Positions 1 to 7,665 of a DNA stretch of 23,147 nt are shown piece after piece. The position numbers and the translations under genes are program-made. Numbering within the stretch: the first letter of the stretch is position 1; the number at the start of each line of letters is the position of its first letter. A model generated the notes under the pieces. The model ran no database searches. It had not been told where the DNA came from and worked only from the letters and a program-made list of their open reading frames with translations. Origin of the DNA: an uncultured Bacteroides sp. (GTDB lineage: Bacteria; Bacteroidota; Bacteroidia; Bacteroidales; Bacteroidaceae). The DNA lies in contig CAAFUN010000013.1 of NCBI GenBank assembly GCA_900766195.1, forward strand, positions 1 to 23,147. Direction: 5' to 3'.

Positions 1-2220
1 ACCGCCATTATACCAGCAATACCCCCCTTCACCAATAACTGCTATGTAAGGCTTTTCAACAAGCATATCGCTCGTCTTTTTGTCAAAAAAATCAAGAGAG
101 GCGATCAAACGGTCATTTAAAAAAGCTGCATCCACACCAAAATTAATTTGTCTTGTCTTTTCCCACTTCAAATCGGGATTGGTAGATCTTACTTTATATC
201 CACCAGGGGAAAGGGTCGTGCCGTCTCCATTCATGTTGTAACTGGCATCTTTCAAGCTAATTAGATATTTGGTGTAAGGTGCCTCATTGTCTATAATGTC
301 ATTGCCATTGATTCCCCAGGAAGCGCGCAATTTCAGATTTGTCAACCAGTTTTTGGTAGATTCCATAAACTTCTCACTCGAAATACGCCAGCCAGCTGAA
401 ACTGAAGGGAAGTAATCAGTATTATTACCTTTAGCTAGACGGGAAGAAGCATCACGTCGCAATGTAATGGAGCCCAAATAACGTCCCTCAAAATCATAAT
501 TCACTTTGCCAAAATAGGACACCATACCATAATTTGAAGCACTGGAACCCACATTTTTACCTGCTGTCACGCCATCAAGATAGATGTAATCTTCATTTTC
601 CACGGCAAGCCCAGTACCATAGCCAAACATTGATTCCGAATGATTTTTCTTTGCTTCGGTAGCGATCAAGGCGGTAATGTTGTTCTTGCCAAACGACTTG
701 CTATAGGTAGCCGTATTTGTCCATACCCAGTCAAGTCTCTTGAAAGCAGATTGGGTCAACTTATTGACTGCATCGCGTGCCCATGTCGGTTCGAAAACTT
801 TATTGGTTTCATCATAGTAGTTCATACCGAAATTAGTGCGCAGCACCAAGCCCTTAACAGGCTCTATTTCCATAAACGCATTACCAAAAACACGCCAGAA
901 TTCATGTTTGTTACTCTTTTCGTTTTCAAGCAGACGAGCCATATTAGGAGCATCACCCAACACGTCATTGATGGCATCATTATAGCCGCCATTTTCGTCA
1001 TAAACCGTTTTTGCAGGATGTTGCTTGATGGCATTCTCATCTACACCCCCAGGACTGAGAATCTGTGTCCAACGGTTAATTGCTGCATTTTCGCCAATGC
1101 GCAAGCGATTGTTCAAGAAATTATAGTTGGAACTAATGCGTGTATTAATACGCTTAAAGTTTGTATTCTTCACCAACCCCTCATGATCAAGATAATTCAG
1201 TGCCAATGAAAAGGAACCATTATCTGTACCTTTTGAAAGCGTAGCGCTATAATTCTGCATCAAAGCGGTATGATAGATGACGTCTCTCCAGTTAGTATCA
1301 ACTGCATGAACTTTTGCACCATTCAGCCCAACATAATCCTGGAGTTTGGGAGTTATGCCATTACCATAGATTTCACTACTCGGAGTGGCACCGTTATTAG
1401 CGTACTTGTAAGCCTGCCAATAAACCTGCCCCCACTCATCGGCATTCAGCATGTTGAAACCGCATTGGTAGGTTTGCAAGGTCAGTGACATGTCAAAGTC
1501 AACATGGGTTTCTCCTTTTTTAGCATGCTTTGTGGTAATAATAATAACACCGTTAGCAGCTTGTGCACCATAAATAGAGGCAGAAGCAGCATCTTTCAAC
1601 ACTTGGATGGATTCTACATCATTAGAAGAAAGGATGGAAGAAATATTTTCGCGGGTCATCACTCCATCTATTACATAAAGCGGAGAATTGGCGTCACTAC
1701 GAAAAGAAGATTTACCGCGAACCAATGTGCTTGTGTTAGTTCCACCAGGAGTACCATCAGTGGTAACATTCATACCTGCCACACGTCCTTGCAAACCCGA
1801 CAGCACATTTCCGGTCGGAATATCAGCTACATCCTTCATCTTTACAACAGCTACAGAACCCGTCAAGTCAGCTTTCTTCTCTGTCATATAACCAGTTACT
1901 ACTACTTCAGACAACAATTCGGAATCATCGTCCAAAGAGATGTCCAATCTTGACTTAGGCTGAACGACAACAGATTTATACCCGACAAAGGAAATTGTTA
2001 TTTTCGCATCATTTTTTACAGACAGCGTAAAATTTCCATTGACATCGGTTATCGTACCATTGTTTGTTCCTTTTTCCATAACGTTTGCACCGATAATAGG
2101 TTCTTTATCAGTTTTGGAAATAACAGTACCTCTAACTTGAATTTGCTGAGCAAATGAAAAAATACTCATAAATAGAAGCACAATAAACGTACTAATTTTA
2201 AGGGAATGGTCTTTCAACAT
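1..2220 (-). CDS. SusC-like TonB-dependent outer-membrane receptor, N-terminal 740 codons (partial)
   Basis: This is the outer-membrane channel of a SusC/SusD-type glycan importer, which takes up oligosaccharides using TonB energy. The frame is open without interruption from an ATG at 2220 to the window's left edge, so the C-terminal barrel strands are missing only because the window ends. Residues 1-25 form a signal peptide ending SFAQ. Residues about 28-105 are the carboxypeptidase-regulatory-like domain typical of Bacteroidetes receptors (RGTVISKTDKEPIIGANV). The TonB-box-like segment LSEVVVTGY is at 103-111. The plug domain follows, with SGLQGRVAGMNV at 141-152 and the conserved LKDAASASIYGAQAANGVI at 208-226; barrel sequence fills the rest. 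A SusD partner would be expected downstream, outside the window. The divergent pectinase gene at 3435 suggests a pectin-like substrate, but that is inference from position only. Confidence 0.95.
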   Translation of the reverse strand, partial: MLKDHSLKISTFIVLLFMSIFSFAQQIQVRGTVISKTDKEPIIGANVMEKGTNNGTITDVNGNFTLSVKNDAKITISFVGYKSVVVQPKSRLDISLDDDSELLSEVVVTGYMTEKKADLTGSVAVVKMKDVADIPTGNVLSGLQGRVAGMNVTTDGTPGGTNTSTLVRGKSSFRSDANSPLYVIDGVMTRENISSILSSNDVESIQVLKDAASASIYGAQAANGVIIITTKHAKKGETHVDFDMSLTLQTYQCGFNMLNADEWGQVYWQAYKYANNGATPSSEIYGNGITPKLQDYVGLNGAKVHAVDTNWRDVIYHTALMQNYSATLSKGTDNGSFSLALNYLDHEGLVKNTNFKRINTRISSNYNFLNNRLRIGENAAINRWTQILSPGGVDENAIKQHPAKTVYDENGGYNDAINDVLGDAPNMARLLENEKSNKHEFWRVFGNAFMEIEPVKGLVLRTNFGMNYYDETNKVFEPTWARDAVNKLTQSAFKRLDWVWTNTATYSKSFGKNNITALIATEAKKNHSESMFGYGTGLAVENEDYIYLDGVTAGKNVGSSASNYGMVSYFGKVNYDFEGRYLGSITLRRDASSRLAKGNNTDYFPSVSAGWRISSEKFMESTKNWLTNLKLRASWGINGNDIIDNEAPYTKYLISLKDASYNMNGDGTTLSPGGYKVRSTNPDLKWEKTRQINFGVDAAFLNDRLIASLDFFDKKTSDMLVEKPYIAVIGEGGYCWYNGG

Positions 2221-2279
2221 ATTTATTAGTTTAAAGTTGATAAATAAAATAACACCTACAAGCCAGTTGGTTTGTGATG

Positions 2280-2287
2280 CAAACATA
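2280..2287 (-). promoter_or_regulatory. Candidate -7 promoter element for the SusC-like gene
   Basis: Read on the minus strand this is TATGTTTG, a match to the Bacteroides -7 consensus TAnnTTTG. It would give a leader of about 50-55 nt before the ATG at 2220. I see no good -33 TTTG at the usual 19-21 nt spacing, so an activator or alternative sigma factor may be needed. A single 8-base motif is weak evidence. Confidence 0.4.
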
Positions 2288-2641
2288 GAGCAATAAAAGC
2301 AGGATACATATAATAAATGTTGCAAACTCTAATACAATTGATACAATCCCTTTAATATCCGCATGTTAGCAGAATTAAAAGTGGAAATAACGAATGGCTT
2401 AAAAGCATTGAATATCAACATCTTGCAATATATCAAAGAAAGTCAAAGCTTTTAATATCAAATCATTCTTTGCACGAAAATCTGTAAAAAGATAAAAAAG
2501 CGGAACAATCCTACTACAATATACTGTAACATAGGTATATTCATGAAACAGTTTTTTTGACGCACCCTATTACCGTTTTTTTGTTGGTTTAGGTTAGGCA
2601 TAATATTTATATGCAAATTCAACAACTCTTCTTTTCCAAAG

Positions 2642-2679
2642 GCATAACTTCGGTTCCCGCACTGGAGCCGAAGTTATGC
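2642..2679. repeat. 16-bp-stem hairpin with 6-nt loop
   Basis: GCATAACTTCGGTTCC at 2642-2657 pairs with GGAGCCGAAGTTATGC at 2664-2679 around the loop CGCACT. All positions pair if one G-U wobble is allowed (2654 with 2667). There is no T-tract directly after the stem on either strand, so it is not a standard intrinsic terminator. It could be a structured RNA element, a decayed element end or a protein-binding palindrome. Confidence 0.7.
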
Positions 2680-2719
2680 TACTACTAAAAAACTAAATAT
2701 AAGGGCTAAAGCAACGTTT

Positions 2720-2831
2720 ACCTTAGCCCGTTTTCCTATTCCTATCCAGACACTGTTCTCGAATGAACGATAATAATATCTTTGCAACAGTCCTATGTTC
2801 AAGCCATAAATGGAATACAAAGGGCTAAGGT
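2720..2831. repeat. 10-bp inverted repeat ACCTTAGCCC / GGGCTAAGGT
   Basis: ACCTTAGCCC at 2720-2729 is the exact reverse complement of GGGCTAAGGT at 2822-2831, with 92 bases between. A third partial copy, GGGCTAA at 2703-2709, can also pair with 2723-2729 to form a smaller hairpin followed by GTTTT. A TAnnTTTG match (TATCTTTG, 2777-2784) lies between the outer arms. The function is unknown, and arms this short can arise by chance. Confidence 0.4.
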
Positions 2832-2874
2832 GAATCATTATCCAAACCATGAGTGCAGTGAAAAGTGCACATTT

Positions 2875-3159
2875 ATGAGTAAAGACAAGCAGGATGGGCT
2901 ATTTTGAAGCAAATCAATGCCATATTCGGGTAAATCAGCACGCTTAAACAACTTTTTTGTTGCTTGTACTTACCTGATCATAAAGAAAAAGACGATGGAT
3001 TATAGCAACGGAAAAGCCTAGGAATCATACGGGACAATCGTCAGCACAAAACTGAAAAACAGCACAATGACCTCATATAAGAACATTATAAAAAGAATAG
3101 ATAGCACTCTAACCGTGCTGAATGAAGTATATTACACCAATAAAGAAGTTATGATTTAA
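2875..3159 (+). pseudogene. Possible decayed reading frame of unknown identity
   Basis: From the ATG at 2875 a frame runs for 95 codons to a TAA at 3157-3159, broken by an in-frame TGA after 10 sense codons and a TAG further on. The last uninterrupted piece starts MTSYKNIIKRIDSTLTVL and is lysine- and isoleucine-rich, like a small soluble Bacteroides protein. I do not recognise the family. The frame may be chance: the region is A+T-rich and the other frames are also stop-rich. It is recorded because nothing else explains the length of this gap. Confidence 0.2.
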
Positions 3160-3184
3160 GAAAAAAGCGTGTAGAATCGAAGAT

Positions 3185-3263
3185 ATCCTACACTCATCCT
3201 ACACACATTAGATACGTCATATCTCACTGTATATAAACAACTAACCAAGAGCAGTGTAGGATG
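3185..3263. repeat. Direct and inverted repeats of ATCCTACAC upstream of the pectinase gene
   Basis: ATCCTACAC occurs at 3185-3193 and again 11 bases later at 3196-3204. The reverse complement AGTGTAGGATG is at 3253-3263, so each left copy has a perfect 10-base match to the right copy. Two tandem sites one helical turn apart plus an inverted distal site look like a regulator-binding layout, about 130-200 bp upstream of the GH28 promoter. A site-specific recombination origin is the alternative, but no promoter motif lies between the arms. Confidence 0.4.
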
Positions 3264-3391
3264 TATGAGAAGGCATAAAAAAACTTTCTTTGTAATTGAA
3301 TCAACGAGTCATTGCCGACTATCCGAGATATACAGTCAATTATTACACCCTTTCAGTCAAATACTCACCCCATAGGACAGAAAGATTTTCC

Positions 3392-3399
3392 TATTTTTG
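3392..3399 (+). promoter_or_regulatory. Candidate -7 promoter element for the GH28 gene
   Basis: TATTTTTG matches the Bacteroides TAnnTTTG consensus and sits 35 bases before the ATG at 3435, giving a leader of about 29 nt. No TTTG is seen at the -33 position, which would fit a gene that depends on an activator. Confidence 0.55.
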
Positions 3400-3434
3400 C
3401 AGCGTAATATCTGATAATCCATAAAAAAGAACGC

Positions 3435-4838
3435 ATGAAGAAATTACTCGGAACTCTCTCCCTGCTTCTATCAGTTGCCTCACTATATGCCAACCCGATA
3501 GATTTTGATAAGGCTTTCAAAGAAAGCGCTACAATTGAAAAACAAATAGTAAGGACATTATTTAAAGATAAGACTTATGACATAACAGACTTCGGAGCAA
3601 AGCGAGACACACCGGAAGCTCCCTGTCATGAAGCCATCAATCAAGCAATCATAAAATGTAGCTTAAACGGCGGTGGAACGGTTGTTGTACCTAAAGGTAC
3701 TTTCTACACCGGTCCTATCACTCTGAAAAGTAACGTAAATCTTCACATCTCCGAAGGAGCTACCTTAAAATTCTCCACCGATCAAAGTCTTTATTTCCCG
3801 GCAGTTCTTACTCGTTGGGAAGGAGTTGACTGCTACAACGCCCATCCGCTTATCTATGCTTATGGCGAAACAAACATTGCCATCACCGGCAAAGGAACTA
3901 TTGACGGACAAGGTTCGAACGAAACATGGTGGCCAATGAGTGGTGCACCAAAGTATGGTTGGAAAGAAGGCATGGTTGCTCAGCGCAACGGCGGACGCGA
4001 ACGCTTGTTGATGTACGGTGAAACCGGAACTCCCATTTATAAACGTATCATGAAGCCCGAAGATGGCATGCGTCCTCAACTGATAAACTTCTATTCGTGC
4101 AACACCGTACTCATTGAAGATGTGACGCTACTCAATTCTCCATTTTGGGTCATTCATCCCCTTTTCTGCGAAAGTTTAATAGTACGGGGTGTACATGTAT
4201 TCAATCGTGGACCAAACGGAGACGGCTGTGATCCTGAATCTTGCAAGAACGTGCTGATAGAGAATTGTATCTTCGACACCGGCGACGATTGCATCGCCAT
4301 CAAGTCGGGGCGAAATGCCGACGGACGTAAATGGAACATACCCAGTGAAAACATTATCGTACGTAAGTGCTTTATGAAAAATGGACATGGCGGAGTGGTT
4401 ATCGGTAGCGAAATATCCGGCGGATACCGTAATCTATTTGTAGAAGACTGCAAAATGGATAGCCCCGACTTAGAAAGAGTAATCCGCATCAAAACCAGTA
4501 CATGCCGCGGCGGATTAATAGAAAACGTATTTGTACGTAATGTCAGCGTAGGTCAATGTCGTGAAGCTGTGCTGCGAATCAACTTGCAATATGAGAACAA
4601 AGAGAAGTGTAATCGCGGATTCACACCTACTGTACGCAATGTGCATTTAAAGAATGTAACTTGTGAAAAAAGCGAATACGGCGTACTGATCATCGGACTG
4701 GATGATAGCAACCATGTTTATAATGTCAGTGTAGAAGATTCTCATTTTAATAATGTTAGTCAAAATGGAAACAATATCAAAGGAGCAAAAGACATTACGT
4801 TTAACAAACTCTACATCAACGGAAAGTTAGTGAATTGA
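3435..4838 (+). CDS. Secreted glycoside hydrolase family 28 (polygalacturonase-type)
   Basis: A 467-residue pectin-type hydrolase of the right-handed beta-helix fold. GH28 enzymes cleave alpha-1,4 or alpha-1,2 galacturonic acid linkages in homogalacturonan or rhamnogalacturonan by inversion. Residues 1-19 are a signal peptide (ends LYAN), so it acts in the periplasm or at the surface. The N-terminal strand DITDFGAKRD (49-58) is typical of bacterial members. The catalytic set is complete: NGDG at 261-264 (an NTDG variant), GDDC at 283-286 with both acids, GHGG at 317-320 and RIK at 351-353. Sequence alone cannot separate exo- from endo-action or xylogalacturonan from rhamnogalacturonan specificity. 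It is transcribed away from the SusC-like gene, consistent with a pectin utilisation locus. A hairpin follows the stop codon. Confidence 0.93.
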   Translation: MKKLLGTLSLLLSVASLYANPIDFDKAFKESATIEKQIVRTLFKDKTYDITDFGAKRDTPEAPCHEAINQAIIKCSLNGGGTVVVPKGTFYTGPITLKSNVNLHISEGATLKFSTDQSLYFPAVLTRWEGVDCYNAHPLIYAYGETNIAITGKGTIDGQGSNETWWPMSGAPKYGWKEGMVAQRNGGRERLLMYGETGTPIYKRIMKPEDGMRPQLINFYSCNTVLIEDVTLLNSPFWVIHPLFCESLIVRGVHVFNRGPNGDGCDPESCKNVLIENCIFDTGDDCIAIKSGRNADGRKWNIPSENIIVRKCFMKNGHGGVVIGSEISGGYRNLFVEDCKMDSPDLERVIRIKTSTCRGGLIENVFVRNVSVGQCREAVLRINLQYENKEKCNRGFTPTVRNVHLKNVTCEKSEYGVLIIGLDDSNHVYNVSVEDSHFNNVSQNGNNIKGAKDITFNKLYINGKLVN

Positions 4839-4863
4839 CAAAATAATAGTTTTCAGTAGGTTC

Positions 4864-4918
4864 AAGCCTGAATTTGTGTCATTTTGACAATGTCTTAATG
4901 CCAATTCAGGCTTTGTCT
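4864..4918. terminator. Hairpin terminator after the GH28 gene
   Basis: AAGCCTGAATT at 4864-4874 pairs perfectly with AATTCAGGCTT at 4903-4913. A small inner hairpin (TGTC/GACA) sits in the loop. A short T-rich stretch (TTTGTCTTG) follows. It lies about 25 bases after the GH28 stop codon and upstream of the next promoter. Confidence 0.65.
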
Positions 4919-4974
4919 TGTAGGTAATTATCCATTTTTCACGTAATTGTTGTTCTTTGTCTACAAATAAAGAG

Positions 4975-4982
4975 TATATTTG
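4975..4982 (+). promoter_or_regulatory. Candidate promoter of the TPR/oxidoreductase operon
   Basis: TATATTTG matches TAnnTTTG. A TTG at 4950-4952 lies 22 bases upstream as a possible -33 element, close to the 19-21 nt norm. The ATG of the TPR gene is 30 bases downstream. This is the only good promoter match I see ahead of the closely spaced genes at 5012-8208. Confidence 0.6.
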
Positions 4983-5011
4983 TCCCTTGATAACTCGGAA
5001 ACGATACGGTA

Positions 5012-5287
5012 ATGGAGCAACTGAAAACAATCAAAGAGCTTATCAGTCAGGGAAATGTGGAGCAAGCTATCCAAATGCTTGATGATTATCTTCAAGACTC
5101 TTCTACTTTCCGTGACGAGGCATTTTATCTGAGAGGAAACGCTTACAGAAAATTGGAAAACTGGAAAGAAGCGTTGAACAACTATAGGCTGGCTATAGAA
5201 CTGAATCCGGAAAGTCCGGCTGTACAAGCTCAGCAAATGGCAATGCACATTCTCAATTTCTACAACAAGGATATGTACAATCATTAA
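5012..5287 (+). CDS. Small TPR-repeat protein
   Basis: This is a 91-residue all-helical protein with no signal peptide, so probably cytoplasmic. Residues about 35-68 fit one tetratricopeptide repeat (EAFYLRGNAYRKLENWKEAL then NNYRLAIELNPES), and residues 1-30 look like the second half of a preceding degenerate repeat (EQAIQMLDDYLQDSS). TPR units are protein-binding scaffolds. Because it leads the oxidoreductase operon (21 bases before the ferredoxin gene) it may help assemble or regulate that complex, but this is inferred from position only. Confidence 0.85.
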   Translation: MEQLKTIKELISQGNVEQAIQMLDDYLQDSSTFRDEAFYLRGNAYRKLENWKEALNNYRLAIELNPESPAVQAQQMAMHILNFYNKDMYNH

Positions 5288-5307
5288 ATCATAAAAGTAA
5301 CGTAATT

Positions 5308-5535
5308 ATGGCAAAGATAAAAGGAGCAATTGTGGTGGACACCGAGCGTTGCAAAGGTTGCAACCTATGCGTAGTCTCCTGTCCTGTGGATGTAATATCC
5401 CTCGCCAAAGATGTAAATATTAAAGGGTATAATTTTGCCCAACCCATATTGGAAGATACCTGTATAGGCTGTGCCGCATGTGCAACGGTATGCCCTGACG
5501 GATGTATCACTGTGTATAAAGTAAAAGTAGATTAA
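5308..5535 (+). CDS. korD: 2-oxoacid:ferredoxin oxidoreductase, ferredoxin-type (delta) subunit
   Basis: A 75-residue protein carrying two [4Fe-4S] cluster motifs: C15-x2-C18-x2-C21-x3-C25-P and C52-x2-C55-x2-C58-x3-C62-P. In four-subunit 2-oxoacid oxidoreductases this subunit carries electrons between the TPP site and external ferredoxin. It is the first structural gene of the operon, directly followed by alpha (20-base gap). The symbol is by analogy; vorD is equally possible because substrate cannot be read from this subunit. Confidence 0.9.
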   Translation: MAKIKGAIVVDTERCKGCNLCVVSCPVDVISLAKDVNIKGYNFAQPILEDTCIGCAACATVCPDGCITVYKVKVD

Positions 5536-5555
5536 ACATATAAATCTGTATAAAT

Positions 5556-6635
5556 ATGGCAGAAGAAGTTGTGTTAATGAAAGGAAACGAGGCTATCTCT
5601 CATGCAGCAGTCCGCTGTGGTGTGGACGGATACTTCGGTTATCCTATTACTCCCCAGTCGGAAGTATTGGAAACTCTTGCCGAACTGAGACCTTGGGAAA
5701 CTACCGGTATGGTAGTTCTTCAGGCAGAAAGTGAAGTGGCAGCTATTAATATGGTATATGGTGGTGCCGGAAGCGGAAAAATGGTAATGACCTCTTCTTC
5801 CAGTCCGGGCATCAGCTTAAAACAAGAAGGCATTTCGTATCTTGCCGGTGCCGAACTCCCTTGTTTAATTGTTAATGTAATGCGTGGTGGCCCTGGATTG
5901 GGAACCATTCAACCTAGTCAAGCAGATTATTTTCAGACAGTAAAAGGAGGCGGTCATGGTGACTATCGTTTGATAGCCCTTGCTCCTGCTTCTGTTCAGG
6001 AAATGGCTGATTTTGTAGACTTAGGATTTCAATTGGCATTCAAGTATCGCAATCCTGCTATTATTCTGGCCGATGGAGTTATCGGACAAATGATGGAAAA
6101 GGTTGTGCTGCCAGAGCAAAGAAAGCGTCGTACAGATGAAGAAGTGATCGCACAGTGTCCATGGGCTACTACGGGAAGAACAAATATGCGTAAACCCAAC
6201 ATCATCACATCATTGGAATTGAAACCGGAAGAAATGGAGAAAAACAATCTTCGTTTTCAAGAAAAGTTCAAACTGATTGAAGAGAACGAGGTGCGTTATG
6301 AAGAGATTCAGTGCGAAGATGCCGAATATTTAATTGTAGCTTTCGGCTCCATGGCCCGTATCGGACAAAAAGCATTGGAACTTGCGCGTGAAGAAGGTAT
6401 AAAGGTAGGTATGCTACGCCCCATCACCCTTTGGCCATTCCCAACTAAGATCATAGCTTCTTATGCGAATAAGGTAAAAGGAATGTTGGTTACAGAACTT
6501 AACGCCGGACAAATGGTTGAAGATGTTCGTTTGGCAGTCAACGGAAAGGTACGTGTAGAACATTTTGGAAGATTGGGAGGTATTGTTCCCGATCCTGACG
6601 AAATTGTTCATGCATTGAAAGAGAAACTTATTTAA
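5556..6635 (+). CDS. korA: 2-oxoacid:ferredoxin oxidoreductase, alpha subunit (KorA/VorB type)
   Basis: This 359-residue subunit holds the pyrimidine-binding half of the TPP site and a transketolase C-terminal-like domain. Near the N-terminus is GYFGYPITPQSE (25-36), the family hallmark, in a domain that starts directly (LMKGNEAISHAAVRCGVDG) without the extra N-terminal gamma domain seen in fused forms. SPGISLKQEGISYLAGAELP follows, then the C-terminal domain ending RLGGIVPDPDEIVHALKEK. With beta and gamma it reversibly links 2-oxoacid plus CoA to acyl-CoA, CO2 and reduced ferredoxin. Related proteins are annotated either as 2-oxoglutarate (KorA) or branched-chain 2-oxoacid (VorB) enzymes. 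Bacteroides relatives are known for reductive carboxylation of succinate and of isobutyrate or isovalerate, so either substrate is plausible. Confidence 0.9.
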   Translation: MAEEVVLMKGNEAISHAAVRCGVDGYFGYPITPQSEVLETLAELRPWETTGMVVLQAESEVAAINMVYGGAGSGKMVMTSSSSPGISLKQEGISYLAGAELPCLIVNVMRGGPGLGTIQPSQADYFQTVKGGGHGDYRLIALAPASVQEMADFVDLGFQLAFKYRNPAIILADGVIGQMMEKVVLPEQRKRRTDEEVIAQCPWATTGRTNMRKPNIITSLELKPEEMEKNNLRFQEKFKLIEENEVRYEEIQCEDAEYLIVAFGSMARIGQKALELAREEGIKVGMLRPITLWPFPTKIIASYANKVKGMLVTELNAGQMVEDVRLAVNGKVRVEHFGRLGGIVPDPDEIVHALKEKLI

Positions 6636-6672
6636 GCCGGTTTATCATTGCTACAAAAACAAATTTTGGAAC

Positions 6673-6858
6673 ATGAATACTGACCTAATAAGAAATATAC
6701 TGAATATCATTTTCATGGTACTTGTACTGGTAGCCGTTATTCTGTATCTTGCCGGTAAGAATGGCAATTCGCTATTTCTATATCTGTGCGGAACAGCTAT
6801 CGTAGTCAAGTTCATCGAGTTGTTTCTACGATCTGTTAAACGCACAGGTAAAAAGTAA
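6673..6858 (+). CDS. Small two-helix membrane protein inside the oxidoreductase operon
   Basis: I do not recognise this 61-residue protein. It has two hydrophobic segments, about residues 11-27 (IIFMVLVLVAVILYLAG) and 32-50 (SLFLYLCGTAIVVKFIELF), joined by a short KNGN turn, and a basic tail (RSVKRTGKK). That predicts a membrane hairpin with the tail in the cytoplasm. It lies 37 bases after the alpha gene and 25 bases before beta on the same strand, so it is almost surely co-transcribed. It might dock the otherwise soluble enzyme at the membrane, but no sequence evidence shows this. The start ATG is well placed and no alternative is needed. Confidence 0.75.
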   Translation: MNTDLIRNILNIIFMVLVLVAVILYLAGKNGNSLFLYLCGTAIVVKFIELFLRSVKRTGKK

Positions 6859-6883
6859 TCTTATCTGTTAAAAAAACGAGTTT

Positions 6884-7645
6884 ATGACAAAAGAAGATAT
6901 TATTAGCGCAGGGGCGGTAGTCTACAAAAAACCTACCCTGATGAACGATAACCCGATGCACTATTGCCCGGGATGCAGCCATGGTGTAGTACACAAGCTG
7001 GTTGCAGAAGTCATTGAAGAAATGGGAATGGCGGACAAAGCTATTGGTATTTCACCCGTAGGATGTGCCGTATTCATCTACAATTATATTGATATTGATT
7101 GGCAGGAAGCCGCCCATGGTCGTGCACCCGCTCTTGCAACGGCAATCAAACGTTTATGGCCTGATCGCTTGGTATTTACTTACCAAGGAGACGGAGACTT
7201 GGCTTGTATCGGAACAGCCGAAACTATTCATGCATTGAACCGTGGAGATAATATTACGATTATCTTTATCAACAATGCCATATATGGTATGACTGGTGGA
7301 CAGATGGCTCCTACTACATTGGTTGGAATGAAAACATCTACCAGCCCATACGGACGTGATGTTCATTTGCATGGATATCCTTTGAAGATGGCGGACATTG
7401 CAGCACAATTGGAAGGTACGGCATACGTCACCCGACAAAGTGTGGAAACTGTTCCGGCAGTAAAAAAGGCAAAAAGGGCAATCAGAAAGGCTTTTGAAAA
7501 TTCAATGGCTGGTAAAGGATCTAACCTGGTAGAAATTGTATCAACATGTAACTCAGGTTGGAAGCTTTCTCCCGATGCATCAAACAAATGGATGGAAGAA
7601 CATATGTTTCCTTATTATCCTTTAGGAGATATAAAGGACAAGTAG
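6884..7645 (+). CDS. korB: 2-oxoacid:ferredoxin oxidoreductase, beta subunit
   Basis: This 253-residue subunit carries the diphosphate-binding half of the TPP site. The motif CPGCSHG at 28-34 is typical of KorB/VorA-type subunits. HGRAPA is at 78-83. The TPP/Mg signature runs from GDGD (102-105) to the paired asparagines N130-N131 (FINNAIYGMTGGQMAPTT), the standard GDG-x(25-30)-NN layout. The C-terminal region is short and lacks a ferredoxin domain, as expected where a separate delta subunit exists. It follows the small membrane protein and precedes gamma by 20 bases. Confidence 0.92.
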   Translation: MTKEDIISAGAVVYKKPTLMNDNPMHYCPGCSHGVVHKLVAEVIEEMGMADKAIGISPVGCAVFIYNYIDIDWQEAAHGRAPALATAIKRLWPDRLVFTYQGDGDLACIGTAETIHALNRGDNITIIFINNAIYGMTGGQMAPTTLVGMKTSTSPYGRDVHLHGYPLKMADIAAQLEGTAYVTRQSVETVPAVKKAKRAIRKAFENSMAGKGSNLVEIVSTCNSGWKLSPDASNKWMEEHMFPYYPLGDIKDK

Positions 7646-7665
7646 TTTATTAAAGATCAAAAACA

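Larger units (their letters stand above)
2221..3434. other. Long intergenic region between divergent SusC-like and GH28 genes
   Basis: This 1.2-kb stretch holds no intact gene that I can recognise on either strand. It contains the SusC-like promoter side (2221-2300), a 16-bp-stem hairpin (2642-2679), a 10-bp inverted repeat spanning 2720-2831, a stray TAnnTTTG match (2777-2784), a frame with two in-frame stops (2875-3159), a direct plus inverted repeat cluster (3185-3263) and the GH28 promoter (3392-3399). The sequence is A+T-rich, with many short homopolymer runs. It is longer than a normal regulatory gap, which suggests decayed coding or mobile DNA. Confidence 0.6.

Noticed and set aside
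640..1953. Plus-strand open frames under the SusC-like gene
   Set aside because: They are antisense shadows of a continuous, well-conserved minus-strand receptor frame and lack protein-like composition or known motifs.
3195..3263. Invertible promoter upstream of the pectinase gene
   Set aside because: The inverted arms exist, but the segment between them has no TAnnTTTG motif on either strand and the arms are short. A binding-site cluster fits better.
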